A stretch of 64,000 bases of DNA from Branchinecta lynchi (Eukaryota; Arthropoda; Branchiopoda; Anostraca; Branchinectidae): positions 11,796,849 to 11,860,848 of the forward strand of contig JAKZAP010000001.1 of the NCBI GenBank assembly GCA_023053575.1, in the 5' to 3' direction. How positions within the stretch are numbered: position 1 is the first letter of the stretch; each line of letters begins with the position of its first letter. Positions 54,375-64,000 of this stretch are shown here, piece by piece. A program made the translations under genes and the position numbers. The notes under the pieces are model-generated. The model had not been told where the DNA came from and did no database searches. It was given only the letters and a program-made list of their open reading frames with translations.

Positions 54375-56421
54375 TTTTTCAGCTAGAAATGTGTCTTTTG
54401 GAACTAGAAATCACGGTTAGAGACACATTTGCGAAGTTGTCATGTCTGGAAATGCATTTTTAAGGCAGGCTGGATCACAGTTAGCGACTTGGACGGATGG
54501 ATTCGTCCTAGAAACGCTAAATGCGTTTTCAGGGCAGTCTCAACTGGAAATCACCGTTAGAGACACTTGCGCGCAGTTTCTTCAGCTAGAAATGTGTCTT
54601 TTGGAACTAGAAATCATGGTTAGAGACACATTTGCTAAGTTGTCTTGTCTGGAAATTCATTTTTAAGGCAGGCTGGTTCAAAGTTAGTGACTTGGACGGA
54701 TGGATTCGTCCTACTTTCGGGCAGTTTTCTCAGCTAGAAACGCTAAATGTGTTTTAGGCCATGCTGAACTGGAAATTAGATGTTCAGTATTGGGGAAAGA
54801 AGATACTTTCGGGCAGTTTTTTCAGCTAGAAACTGGTGCGTTTTTGGGCCATGCTGAACTGGAAATCACGGTTAGAGACACTTGTGCGCAGATTTTTCCA
54901 GCTAGAAACGTGTCTTTTGGACGTGAGAACACGGTTAGAGACACATTTGCTAAGTTGTCTTGTTTGAAAATTTGTTTTCAGCGCAAGAAGGATCACGGTT
55001 AGCGACATGGACCGATGGATTCGTCGTAGAAACGTTAAATACGTTTTTAGGGCAGGCTGAACCAGAAATTTGTCTTTTGGAACTAGAAATCTTGGATAGA
55101 GACACATTTGCTAAGTTGTCTTGTCTGGAAATGCATTTTTAAGGCAGGCTGGATCACAGTTACCGACTTGGACGGATGGATTCCGCTAAATGCGTTTTCA
55201 GGGCAGTCTCAACTGGAAATCACCGTTAGAGACACTTGCGCGCAGTTTCTTCAGCTAGAAATGTGTCTTTTGGAACTAGAAATCACGGTTAGAGACACAT
55301 TTGCTAAGTTGTCTTGTCTGGAAATGCATTTTTAAGGCAGGCTGGATCACAGTTAGCGACTTGGACGGATGGATTCCGCTAAATACGTTTTTAGGGCAGC
55401 TTGAACTGGAAATCACCGTTAGAGACACGTGCGCGCGTTTTTTTTCAGCTAGAAATTTGTCTTTTGGAACTAGAAATCACGGTTAGAGACACATTTGCTA
55501 AGTTATCTTGTCTGGAAATGCATTTTTAAGGCAGGCTGGATCACAGTTACCGACTTGGACGGATGGATTCGTCCTAGAAACGCTAAATGCGTTTTCAGGG
55601 CAGTCTCAACTGGAAATCACCGTTAGAGATACTTGCGCGGAGTTTCTTCAGCTAGAAATGTGTCTTTTGGACTGGAAATCACGGTTAGAGATACATTTGC
55701 TAAGTTGTCTTGTCTGGAAATGCGTTTTTAGGACAGTCTGGATCACAGTTAGCGACTTGGACAGATGGATTCGTCCTACTTTCGGGCAGGTTTCTCAGCT
55801 AGAAATGCGAAATGCGTTGTTAGGCCATGCTGAACTGGAAATTAGATGTTCAATATTGGGGAAAGAAGATACTTTCGGGCAGTTTTTTCAGCCAGAAACT
55901 GTTGCGTTTTTGGGCCATGCTGAACTGGAAATCACGGTTAGAGACACTTGTGCGCAGATTTTTCCAGCTAGAAACGTGTCTTTTGAACGTGAGAACACGG
56001 TTAGAGACACATTTGCTAAATTTTCTTGTCTGGAAATGCGTTTTTAGGACAGTCTGGATTACGGTTAGTGGCTTCGATAGATGGATTCGTCCTACTTTCG
56101 GGCAGTTTTCTCAGCTAGAAACGCTAAATGCGTTTTTAGGCCATGCTGAACTGGAAATCACGGTTAGAGACACTTGTGCGCAGTTTTTTCAGGGACTGGA
56201 GATCACGATTAGAGACACTTGTGCGCAGTTTTTTCAGCTACAAATGTGTCTTTTGGACTGGAGATCACGGTTAGAGACACATTTGCTAAGTTTTCTTGTT
56301 TGGAAATTTGTTTTTAGCGCAGGAAGGACCGGAAGGACCGATGGATTCGTCGTAGAAACGCTAAATGCTTGTTTAGGGCAGGCTGAACTGGATATCATGG
56401 TTCGAGACACTTGTGCGCAGT
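54375..56421. repeat. Higher-order repeat of the satellite, copy 1 (2,047 bp)
   Basis: Nearly identical to 56422-58468 at a constant offset of 2,047 bp, including rare variants such as GCGAAGTTGTCATGTCTGG (54431 and 56478). Few differences were seen by eye (for example TGTTTTAGG versus TGTTATAGG near 54750/56800). About ten basic units long. Confidence 0.9.
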
Positions 56422-58468
56422 TTTTTCAGCTAGAAATGTGTCTTTTGGAACTAGAAATCACGGTTAGAGACACATTTGCGAAGTTGTCATGTCTGGAAAT
56501 GCATTTTTAAGGCAGGCTGGATCACAGTTAGCGACTTGGACGGATGGATTCGTCCTAGAAACGCTAAATGCGTTTTCAGGGCAGTCTCAACTGGAAATCA
56601 CCGTTAGAGACACTTGCGCGCAGTTTCTTCAGCTAGAAATGTGTCTTTTGGAACTAGAAATCATGGTTAGAGACACATTTGCTAAGTTGTCTTGTCTGGA
56701 AATTCATTTTTAAGGCAGGCTGGTTCAAAGTTAGTGACTTGGACGGATGGATTCGTCCTACTTTCGGGCAGTTTTCTCAGCTAGAAACGCTAAATGTGTT
56801 ATAGGCCATGCTGAACTGGAAATTAGATGTTCAGTATTGGGGAAAGAAGATACTTTCGGGCAGTTTTTTCAGCTAGAAACTGGTGCGTTTTTGGGCCATG
56901 CTGAACTGGAAATCACGGTTAGAGACACTTGTGCGCAGATTTTTCCAGCTAGAAACGTGTCTTTTGGACGTGAGAACACGGTTAGAGACACATTTGCTAA
57001 GTTGTCTTGTTTGAAAATTTGTTTTCAGCGCAAGAAGGATCACGGTTAGCGACATGGACCGATGGATTCGTCGTAGAAACGTTAAATACGTTTTTAGGGC
57101 AGGCTGAACCAGAAATTTGTCTTTTGGAACTAGAAATCTTGGATAGAGACACATTTGCTAAGTTGTCTTGTCTGGAAATGCATTTTTAAGGCAGGCTGGA
57201 TCACAGTTACCGACTTGGACGGATGGATTCCGCTAAATGCGTTTTCAGGGCAGTCTCAACTGGAAATCACCGTTAGAGACACTTGCGCGCAGTTTCTTCA
57301 GCTAGAAATGTGTCTTTTGGAACTAGAAATCACGGTTAGAGACACATTTGCTAAGTTGTCTTGTCTGGAAATGCATTTTTAAGGCAGGCTGGATCACAGT
57401 TAGCGACTTGGACGGATGGATTCCGCTAAATACGTTTTTAGGGCAGCTTGAACTGGAAATCACCGTTAGAGACACGTGCGCGCGTTTTTTTTCAGCTAGA
57501 AATTTGTCTTTTGGAACTAGAAATCACGGTTAGAGACACATTTGCTAAGTTATCTTGTCTGGAAATGCATTTTTAAGGCAGGCTGGATCACAGTTACCGA
57601 CTTGGACGGATGGATTCGTCCTAGAAACGCTAAATGCGTTTTCAGGGCAGTCTCAACTGGAAATCACCGTTAGAGATACTTGCGCGGAGTTTCTTCAGCT
57701 AGAAATGTGTCTTTTGGACTGGAAATCACGGTTAGAGATACATTTGCTAAGTTGTCTTGTCTGGAAATGCGTTTTTAGGACAGTCTGGATCACAGTTAGC
57801 GACTTGGACAGATGGATTCGTCCTACTTTCGGGCAGGTTTCTCAGCTAGAAATGCGAAATGCGTTGTTAGGCCATGCTGAACTGGAAATTAGATGTTCAA
57901 TATTGGGGAAAGAAGATACTTTCGGGCAGTTTTTTCAGCCAGAAACTGTTGCGTTTTTGGGCCATGCTGAACTGGAAATCACGGTTAGAGACACTTGTGC
58001 GCAGATTTTTCCAGCTAGAAACGTGTCTTTTGAACGTGAGAACACGGTTAGAGACACATTTGCTAAATTTTCTTGTCTGGAAATGCGTTTTTAGGACAGT
58101 CTGGATTATGGTTAGCGGCTTGGATAGATGGATTCGTCCTACTTTCGGGCAGTTTTCTCAGCTAGAAACGCTAAAAGCGTTTTTAGGCCATGCTGAACTG
58201 GAAATCACGGTTAGAGACACTTGTGCGCAGTTTTTTCAGGGACTGGAGATCACGATTAGAGACACTTGTGCGCAGTTTATTCGCTACAAATGTGTCTTTT
58301 GGACTGGAGATCACGGTTAGAGACACATTTGCTAAGTTGTCTTGTTTGGAAATTTGTTTTCAACGCAGGGAGGATCACGGTTAGCGACATGGACCGATGG
58401 ATTCGTCGTAGAAACGTTAAATGCGTTTTTAGGGCAGGCTGAACCTGAAATTTGTCTTTTGGAACTAG
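56422..58468. repeat. Higher-order repeat of the satellite, copy 2
   Basis: Second copy of the 2,047-bp block. Similarity falls near its end (after about 58250), where the sequence switches to a different register. Confidence 0.88.
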
Positions 58469-59330
58469 AAATCTTGGATAGAGACACATTTGCTAAGTTG
58501 TCTTGTCTGGAAATGCATTTTTAAGGCAGGCTGGATCACAATTACCGACTTGGACGGATGGATTCCGCTAAATGCGTTTTCAGGGCAGTTTCAACTGGAA
58601 ATCACCGTTAGAGACACTTGCGCGCAGTTTCTTCAGCTAGAAATGTGTTTTTTGGAACTAGAAATCACGGTTAGAGACACATTTGCTAAGTTGTCTTGTC
58701 TGGAAATGCATTTTTAAGGCAGGCTGGATCACAGTTAGCGACTTGGACGGATGGATTCCGCTAAATGCGTTTTTAGGGCAGCTTGAACTGGAAATCACCG
58801 TTAGAGACACGTGCGCGCGTTTTTTTTCAGCTAGAAATGTGTCTTTTGGAACTAGAAATCACGGTTAGAGACACATTTGCTATGTTATCTTATCTGGAAA
58901 TGCATATTTAAGGCAGGCTGGATCACAGTTACCGACTTGGACGGATGGATTCGTCCTAGAAACGCTAAATGCGTTTTCAGGGCAGTCTCAACTGGAAATC
59001 ACCGTTAGAGATACTTGCGCGGAGTTTCTTCAGCTAGAAATGTGTCTTTTGGACTGGAAATCACGGTTAGAGATACATTTGCTAAGTTGTCTTGTCTGGA
59101 AATGCGTTTTTAGGACAGTCTGGATCACAGTTAGCGACTTGGACAGATGGATTCGTCCTACTTTCGGGCAGTTTTCTCAGCTAGAAACGCTAAATGCGTT
59201 TTTAGGCCATGCTGAACTGGAAGTTAGATGTTCAATATTGGGGAAAGAAGATACTTTCGGGCAGTTTTTTCAGCCAGAAACTGTTGCGTTTTTGGGCCAT
59301 GCTGAACTGGAAATCACGGTTAGAGACACT
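58334..59330. repeat. Partial third copy of the higher-order block
   Basis: Matches 56999-57995 at a constant offset of 1,335 bp, so only the middle ~1 kb of the block is present. More differences than between copies 1 and 2. Confidence 0.8.
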
Positions 59331-60726
59331 TGCGCGCAGTTTCTTCAGCTAGAAATGTGTCTTTTGGAACTAGAAATCACGGTTAGAGACACTTTTGCTA
59401 AGTTGTCTTGTCTGGAAATGCATTTTTAAGGCAGGCTGGTTCAAAGTTAGCGACTTGGACGGATGGATTCGTCCTAGAAACGCTAAATGCGTGTTTAGGG
59501 CAGGCTGATCTGGAAATCATCGTTAGAGACACTTGTGCGCAGTTTTTTAGCTAGAAATTTCTCTTTTGGACTGGAGATCACGGTTAGAGACACATTTGCT
59601 AAGTTGTCTTGTTTGGAAATTTGTTTTTAGCGCAGGAAGGATAACGGTCAGCGACATGGACCGATGGATTCGTCGTAGAAACGCTAAATGCGTTTTTACG
59701 GCAGGCTGAACCAGAAATGTGTCTTTTGGAACTAGAAATCATGGTTAGAGACACATTTGCTAAGTTGTCTTGTCTGGAAATGCATTTTTAAGGCAGGCTG
59801 GTTCACAACTAGCGACTTGGACGGATGGATTCGTCCTAGAAACGCTAAATGCGTTTTCAGGGCAGTCTCAACTGGAAATCACCTTTAGAGACACTTGCGC
59901 GCAGTTTCTTCAGCTAGAAATGTGTCTTTTGGAACTAGAAATCACGGTTAGAGCCACATTTGCTAAGTTGTCTTGTCTGGAAATGCATTTTTAAGGCAGG
60001 CTGGTTCAAAGTTAGCGACTTGGACGGATGGATTCGTCCTAGAAACGCTAAATGCGTGTTTAGGGCAGGCTGATCTGGAAATCATCGTTAGAGACACTTG
60101 TGCGCAGTTTTTTAGCTAGAAATTTCTCTTTTGGACTGGAGATCACGGTTAGAGACACATTTGCTAAGTTGTCTTGTTTGGAAATTTGTTTTTAGCGCAG
60201 GAAGGATAACGGTCAGCGACATGGACCGATGGATTCGTCCTAGAAACGCTAAATGCGTTTTTACGGTAGGCTGAACCAGAAATGTGTCTTTTGGAACTAG
60301 AAATCATGGTTAGAGACACATTTGCTAAGTTGTCTTGTCTGGAAATGCATTTTTAAGGCAGGCTGGTTCAAAGTTAGTGACTTGGACGGATGGATTCGTC
60401 CTACTTTCGGGCAGTTTTCTCAGCTAGAAACGCTAAATGCGTTTTTAGGCCATGCTGAACTGGAAATCACGGAGAGAGTCACTTGTGCGCAGTTTTTGTC
60501 AGGGACTGGAGATCACGATTAGAGACACTTGTGCGCAGTTTTTTCCGCTACAAATGTTTCTTTTGGACTGGAGATCACGGTTAGAGACACATTTGCTAAG
60601 TTGTCTTGTTTGGAAATTTGTTTTCAGCGCAGGAAGGATCACGGTTAGCGACATGGACCGATGGATTCGTCGTAGAAACGTTAAATGCGTTTTTAGGGCA
60701 GGCTGAACCAGAAATTTGTCTTTTGG

Positions 60727-61034
60727 AATTTGTAAATTAAACGAGACTTACCAGTAAGGTGAAGTTTGATTATAATTAGCGTCGCATATTATAGTAGATA
60801 CAGATTAATTGAGATGGCGCTAGGACTCTCCGTGCCGGCGACTTCTCTGAGCTTCAGGTTTCAAATTGACTGTCACAGAAGAAAAAAGTACTTCGAGAAA
60901 AAGACCATTATACACTGGACACAAAATGGGGTTAAACGTGGAGGGCGGGCAATTAATCTGTATCTACTATAATATGCGACGCTAATTATAATCAAACTTC
61001 ACCTTACAGGTAAGTCTCGTTTAATTTACAAATT
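60727..61034. repeat. Inverted repeat, 85-bp arms, between satellite and DIRS-like element
   Basis: Arms 60727-60811 and 60950-61034 are complementary with a single mismatch; the centre is 138 bp. The arms contain TAAATTAAACGAGACTTACC and AATTAGCGTCGCATATTATA. A diverged direct copy of the inner part of the left arm (AATTAGCGTCGCATAT..GTAGATACAG) follows at 61031-61070. It probably forms part of the 3' terminal structure of the adjacent DIRS-like element, whose family uses inverted and internally complementary repeats. It could also be a separate foldback MITE. Confidence 0.8.
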
Positions 61035-61177
61035 AGCGTCGCATATAGGTAGATACAGCTGAATTGAGATTTCAAAGGAAAACAATTTTTCGACGAAGTA
61101 CCAACACACAGGTTTTAATCATCCGACTACATATGACTTACATATATATATATAACAAAATCTAATATTTACGATGT

Positions 61178-62287
61178 CTAAACAGCTAAGACATTCTGGA
61201 CTACAAAAACCGGTTCAACTGTCTTGTTGTAATATTTTGCGAAAACACAACGCGAGGACCATCCTGCCCTTTTTAAAATGGTGTCTACAGGTATTCTCAA
61301 GCGGAATGCCGCAGATGCTGATGCTGACCTAACTGAATGTGATTTAAAAACTTCAGTATTAATACCTGCCTTCGACATACAGTTTACGATCCATCGCGAT
61401 ATCGTGCTTTTAGAAGAGGCTTTATGCGGTTTATTACAAGTTATAAACAAAGAGTTTGACTCTCTGATATCCTTCGTAAAAGCCAAATATCTTCTAATTG
61501 CTACAACCGGACACAGTAATGGGTCCGCGTGAAAAGCATCAAAAATAACTGTACTATAATTGTTGCCAGGACGGGACTGCTTCTGCTTATTTCCCACGAA
61601 AAACACAATTTTATCGGATTGATCTGACATACTATCTATACACAGTAGAGACAGGACTTGAATTCTGCAGGCTATAGTTAAAGACAACAACAAAACGGTA
61701 CACTCTGAAAGTTTCATCAGACCCAATTTGTCCTTTTCACTGAAAGAGTTTCGCAGATATTTAAACACCGGTTCGACGTCCCAAGTTGAATCATAACGAG
61801 GTCGCGTAGGGACAATCTTGAAAATACCTCGCATAAAACGACGAACCAAATAATGGGATCCAACAGGACTTCCATTTTTGTCGAAAATGAATGACGACAA
61901 AGCACTTCTGGCGGTATTAATCGCACTATATCCTAAACCGCTATTATACAACAATGATAAAAAACTGAGGCAACTATTTACAGAGTATACCATGGGATCG
62001 AAATTCCTTTCACTACAGAAAACTTCCCACTTTGTCCAGTATGCAGAGTACTGGGATACTGTAGATTTTGTCCAGGACTGGACAATGATGTCGGCAGCGA
62101 CTGTCGGAACTTGCTCGCTTGCGAGATGTTCCCTGACAAACGACATACTATTAAATTTAGGCGCTGCCACATTGGATGGGTCTTCCCGGAGACTGGACAA
62201 AATATGTGGCCCCGTGCTACCGGTAGACGGCATGGTACCTCTACTAACATCTCCGACAGTTGGGAAAACCACGCTTGTGTCGGCCAC
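61178..62287 (-). CDS. DIRS-like tyrosine recombinase, 369 aa
   Basis: Site-specific recombinase thought to integrate the circular cDNA of DIRS retrotransposons. An N-terminal SAM-like core-binding part (TVSQYSAYWTKWEVFC, YNSGLGYSAINTARSALSSF) is followed by the catalytic domain. Arg lies in ACRIQVLSLL, the HxxR box in KSHSVRSASAS, and the nucleophile Tyr in FAKYYNKTV. The frame is intact, and its upstream 310 bp overlap the preceding polymerase frame (61978-62667) in another phase, a hallmark of DIRS elements. The annotated first Met may not be the true start. Could be active as a protein even though the polymerase part is broken. Confidence 0.92.
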   Translation of the reverse strand: MADTSVVFPTVGDVSRGTMPSTGSTGPHILSSLREDPSNVAAPKFNSMSFVREHLASEQVPTVAADIIVQSWTKSTVSQYSAYWTKWEVFCSERNFDPMVYSVNSCLSFLSLLYNSGLGYSAINTARSALSSFIFDKNGSPVGSHYLVRRFMRGIFKIVPTRPRYDSTWDVEPVFKYLRNSFSEKDKLGLMKLSECTVLLLSLTIACRIQVLSLLCIDSMSDQSDKIVFFVGNKQKQSRPGNNYSTVIFDAFHADPLLCPVVAIRRYLAFTKDIRESNSLFITCNKPHKASSKSTISRWIVNCMSKAGINTEVFKSHSVRSASASAAFRLRIPVDTILKRAGWSSRCVFAKYYNKTVEPVFVVQNVLAV

Positions 62288-62794
62288 ATTGGTGCTACAA
62301 GAACTAGATTCGATCCCTCGTCCCGAAGTTTCGCCAGAATCTTTCCGATCAACCTAAAAGGCGGAAACGCGTACGCATTAAATTTCCACTCGCAAGAAAA
62401 AGCATCAACTTTCCAGGCTTCTGGATCCGGCTGGAAAGATACGTATTTCTTTACCTTGTAATTTAGGCGTGAGGCGAATAGGTCAACTTCAAACTTTCCA
62501 AATTTCTTTTCTATCTGGTTAAAAATGGTACCATCCATTGACCACTCAAGATTCTCATTGAATTCTCTGGACATTTGGTCAGCTCCCACATTCAAAAACT
62601 CCTGGTACATGGAAAACAGAAATAAAATTTCTGTGTTTTTCCGCCCAGCTCCAAATTCGTTTAGCAACTTGGTGGCAAGAAATCGAATGAGTTCCTCCCA
62701 TGTTGTTCACATAGGCCTTGGCCGTTGTGGAGTCTGTCATGACTCGTATGTGAGAATCTGTAACATCACGACAAAAGGAGAATTCCATATTCAA
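61978..62794 (-). pseudogene. DIRS-like RNase H and C-terminal region, frameshifted
   Basis: Continues the polymerase in two further frames: 62579-62794 has RVMTDSTTAKAYVNNMGG and 61978-62667 has NVGADQMSRE, FEVDLFASRLN and VLVAPMWPTQAWF. The frame changes near 62770-62790 and near 62600 break what would be one protein. They could be true mutations or sequencing indels. Confidence 0.82.
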
Positions 62795-64000
62795 TAGCCA
62801 AGAGCTCTAACACGTTTATATGCTGTTGACCTTCAACCAGCCCCCATTGCCCCCCAGCTTTAAAGTCTCCTGAAGTAACACCCCAGCCTAACAGACTTGC
62901 ATCAGTATTTAAGGTTAAATGAGGGGTTGGTTGCCGAATTGGTGACTTCACATCTTCAAAATGATGGTACCACCAAAGAAGATCTTCCTTTATTTTTTCA
63001 GTAATCTTGAGAAATGCATCCCAGTCTTGTTTGTTATTTTCTAAAGCTCTGATTTTTGCAAACTCTAACTCCCTGGTATGAACTCTGCCGTACAAAACAG
63101 CTGGAAAAGCTGCGACGTAAGTACCAATCAATTTTGAAAAAGTACGTACAGAACATGAAACCGAGTTCAATAAACCGAAGGTTTCCTGATTAATTTTTCC
63201 CGACTTATCAGCTGGTAAACTTACAGTCATGCTCTCGGAGTTAATAATAAAGCCCAGCATTCGAACCGCCTTCGAAGGTACAAGCACACTTTTTTCTACA
63301 TTTATGAGGAAACCACAATCTTGCAAGACCGACGCAGTGTAATTAACGACACTGCAGCAATCTTCGAAATTTTTATCAATGAGGAAAAAATCGTCCAAAT
63401 AATTCATTGCTTTCATTCCATGAGTTCTTAAATGACTGACAATAGGCTTCAAAAACTTGGTAAAAGCACAGGGTGCTGAAGAAAGCCCGTTAGGCAAACA
63501 AGTAAATTCATAAATAACACCCATGAAACAGAAGCGCAGATACTTCCGAGATGACGGTTTAACCGTGAACGAATAATACGCATCGACTAAATCAATAGAT
63601 GCCATATATGCGTCTTTTTCCACCATGTTCAAGACCATTTCTAACGTATCCATCTTAAAATGAACTTTTTCCACAAATTCATTTAAACCCTTCAGATTCA
63701 GTATCAACCTAACTGACCCATCACGCTTCGGCACCGTAAATACCGTACTAATGAACTGTTCAGGTGACAAATCTTGTACAACACAAATTATTCCTTTTTC
63801 TTTTAATTTCACTAATTCTGAACTAATCAATTTTTCTTCCGCAGACGAGTAAGTTCTGAGCGGCACACGTAACCGAAGTGGGTTTGTAGCAAACGGAATT
63901 GCATAACCTGATACTGAAGCTAACAAATCTGGATCAGTCGCATACTTTTTCCAATTCTGAGAAAACAAACTAGTTCTTCCAGCAAAAAATTTGCAGGACG
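62766..64000 (-). CDS. DIRS-like reverse transcriptase, 5' part beyond the window edge
   Basis: Open to the last base of the window. Fingers and palm: AGRTSLFSQNW, SGYAIPF, STVFTVPKRDGSVRLILNLK, ASIDLVDAYYSF, LPNGLSSAPCAFTKF and the catalytic NYLDDFF (about 63385-63405). It then enters RNase H (LTLNTDASLLGWG, NVLELLAIEYG) and stops at 62766. The combination of a YLDD polymerase with a downstream tyrosine recombinase identifies a DIRS-order element rather than Gypsy. The gag-like ORF and left terminal repeat would lie past 64000. Confidence 0.92.
   Translation of the reverse strand, partial: SCKFFAGRTSLFSQNWKKYATDPDLLASVSGYAIPFATNPLRLRVPLRTYSSAEEKLISSELVKLKEKGIICVVQDLSPEQFISTVFTVPKRDGSVRLILNLKGLNEFVEKVHFKMDTLEMVLNMVEKDAYMASIDLVDAYYSFTVKPSSRKYLRFCFMGVIYEFTCLPNGLSSAPCAFTKFLKPIVSHLRTHGMKAMNYLDDFFLIDKNFEDCCSVVNYTASVLQDCGFLINVEKSVLVPSKAVRMLGFIINSESMTVSLPADKSGKINQETFGLLNSVSCSVRTFSKLIGTYVAAFPAVLYGRVHTRELEFAKIRALENNKQDWDAFLKITEKIKEDLLWWYHHFEDVKSPIRQPTPHLTLNTDASLLGWGVTSGDFKAGGQWGLVEGQQHINVLELLAIEYGILLLS

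Larger units (their letters stand above)
51886..60729. repeat. 8.8-kb satellite array, ~202-bp unit
   Basis: Unbroken array of a ~202-bp unit (AGACACATTTGCTAAGTTG recurs at 52241, 52443, 52645 and so on). Each unit appears to consist of three related 63-70-bp monomers sharing GAAATCACGGTTAGAGAC-like starts. They continue with CAGCTAGAAATGTGTCTTTT, CTGGAAATGCATTTTTAAGG or CTAGAAACGCTAAATGCG. Some units lack one monomer or carry an extra block (GATGTTCAGTATTGGGG...). Open frames of up to ~227 codons arise because monomers have few stops; they are not genes. Confidence 0.95.

Noticed and set aside
52192..60706. Over twenty open frames with recurring LEITVRDTCAQFFQLE-type peptides
   Set aside because: They follow the satellite units, many begin at non-ATG codons and end at the same in-repeat stops; the unit length does not keep one frame through the array.

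Overview
This is a repeat-dense animal nuclear DNA window, not bacterial or organellar. Coding exons are short and bounded by GT/AG splice sites. Long spans have no gene, several non-LTR and tyrosine-recombinase retroelements are present, and non-autonomous DNA transposons are abundant. The one gene that can be firmly identified is an effector caspase. Its motifs read most like arthropod effector caspases (Drosophila DrICE/Dcp-1 type), so an arthropod is my best guess at the source. That is an inference from one protein plus an R1-like LINE.

Layout. 1-2.9 kb: 3' two thirds of an R1/I-like LINE with an intact reverse transcriptase frame. 2.9-9.9 kb: modular repeats (family A), an ATCGAT-rich block, a GC-rich minisatellite and a possible solo LTR. 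10.4-14.0 kb: the only non-repetitive cluster besides the caspase. It holds candidate exons of an unknown gene, a phase-consistent three-exon model for a small protein, and a 567-residue histidine-rich secreted protein in one exon with its own AATAAA. 14.1-29.3 kb: hAT-like elements with CAGGGGCGTC ends, family D and family A tandem repeats, a hAT MITE with 8-bp target duplication, a dead CR1-like LINE and a large inverted repeat.

30.1-38.2 kb: a complete five-exon effector caspase gene encoding 318 aa. All intron phases match and the catalytic His and Cys are present. Its introns hold a hAT MITE, a 93-bp-arm inverted repeat, a ~494-bp tandem duplication that cuts a PIF/Harbinger-like MITE, a LINE tail and two unexplained short open frames. 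38.3-51.9 kb: more of the same repeat families (several in inverted orientation), an RTE-like LINE remnant on the minus strand and a 1,967-bp hAT element inserted in it.

51.9-60.7 kb: one satellite array. Its ~202-bp unit appears to be built of three related ~65-70-bp monomers. A nearly identical 2,047-bp higher-order repeat occurs twice plus a partial third copy, and the array opens with a head-to-head inversion. 60.7-64 kb: an inverted repeat with 85-bp arms, then a minus-strand DIRS-like retrotransposon (tyrosine recombinase, RNase H, reverse transcriptase) running off the window edge.

I found no bacterial-style system, operon, CRISPR array, rRNA or tRNA. The most informative items are the caspase gene, the satellite architecture and its junction with the DIRS element, and the dated nesting and breakpoint events among small transposons.
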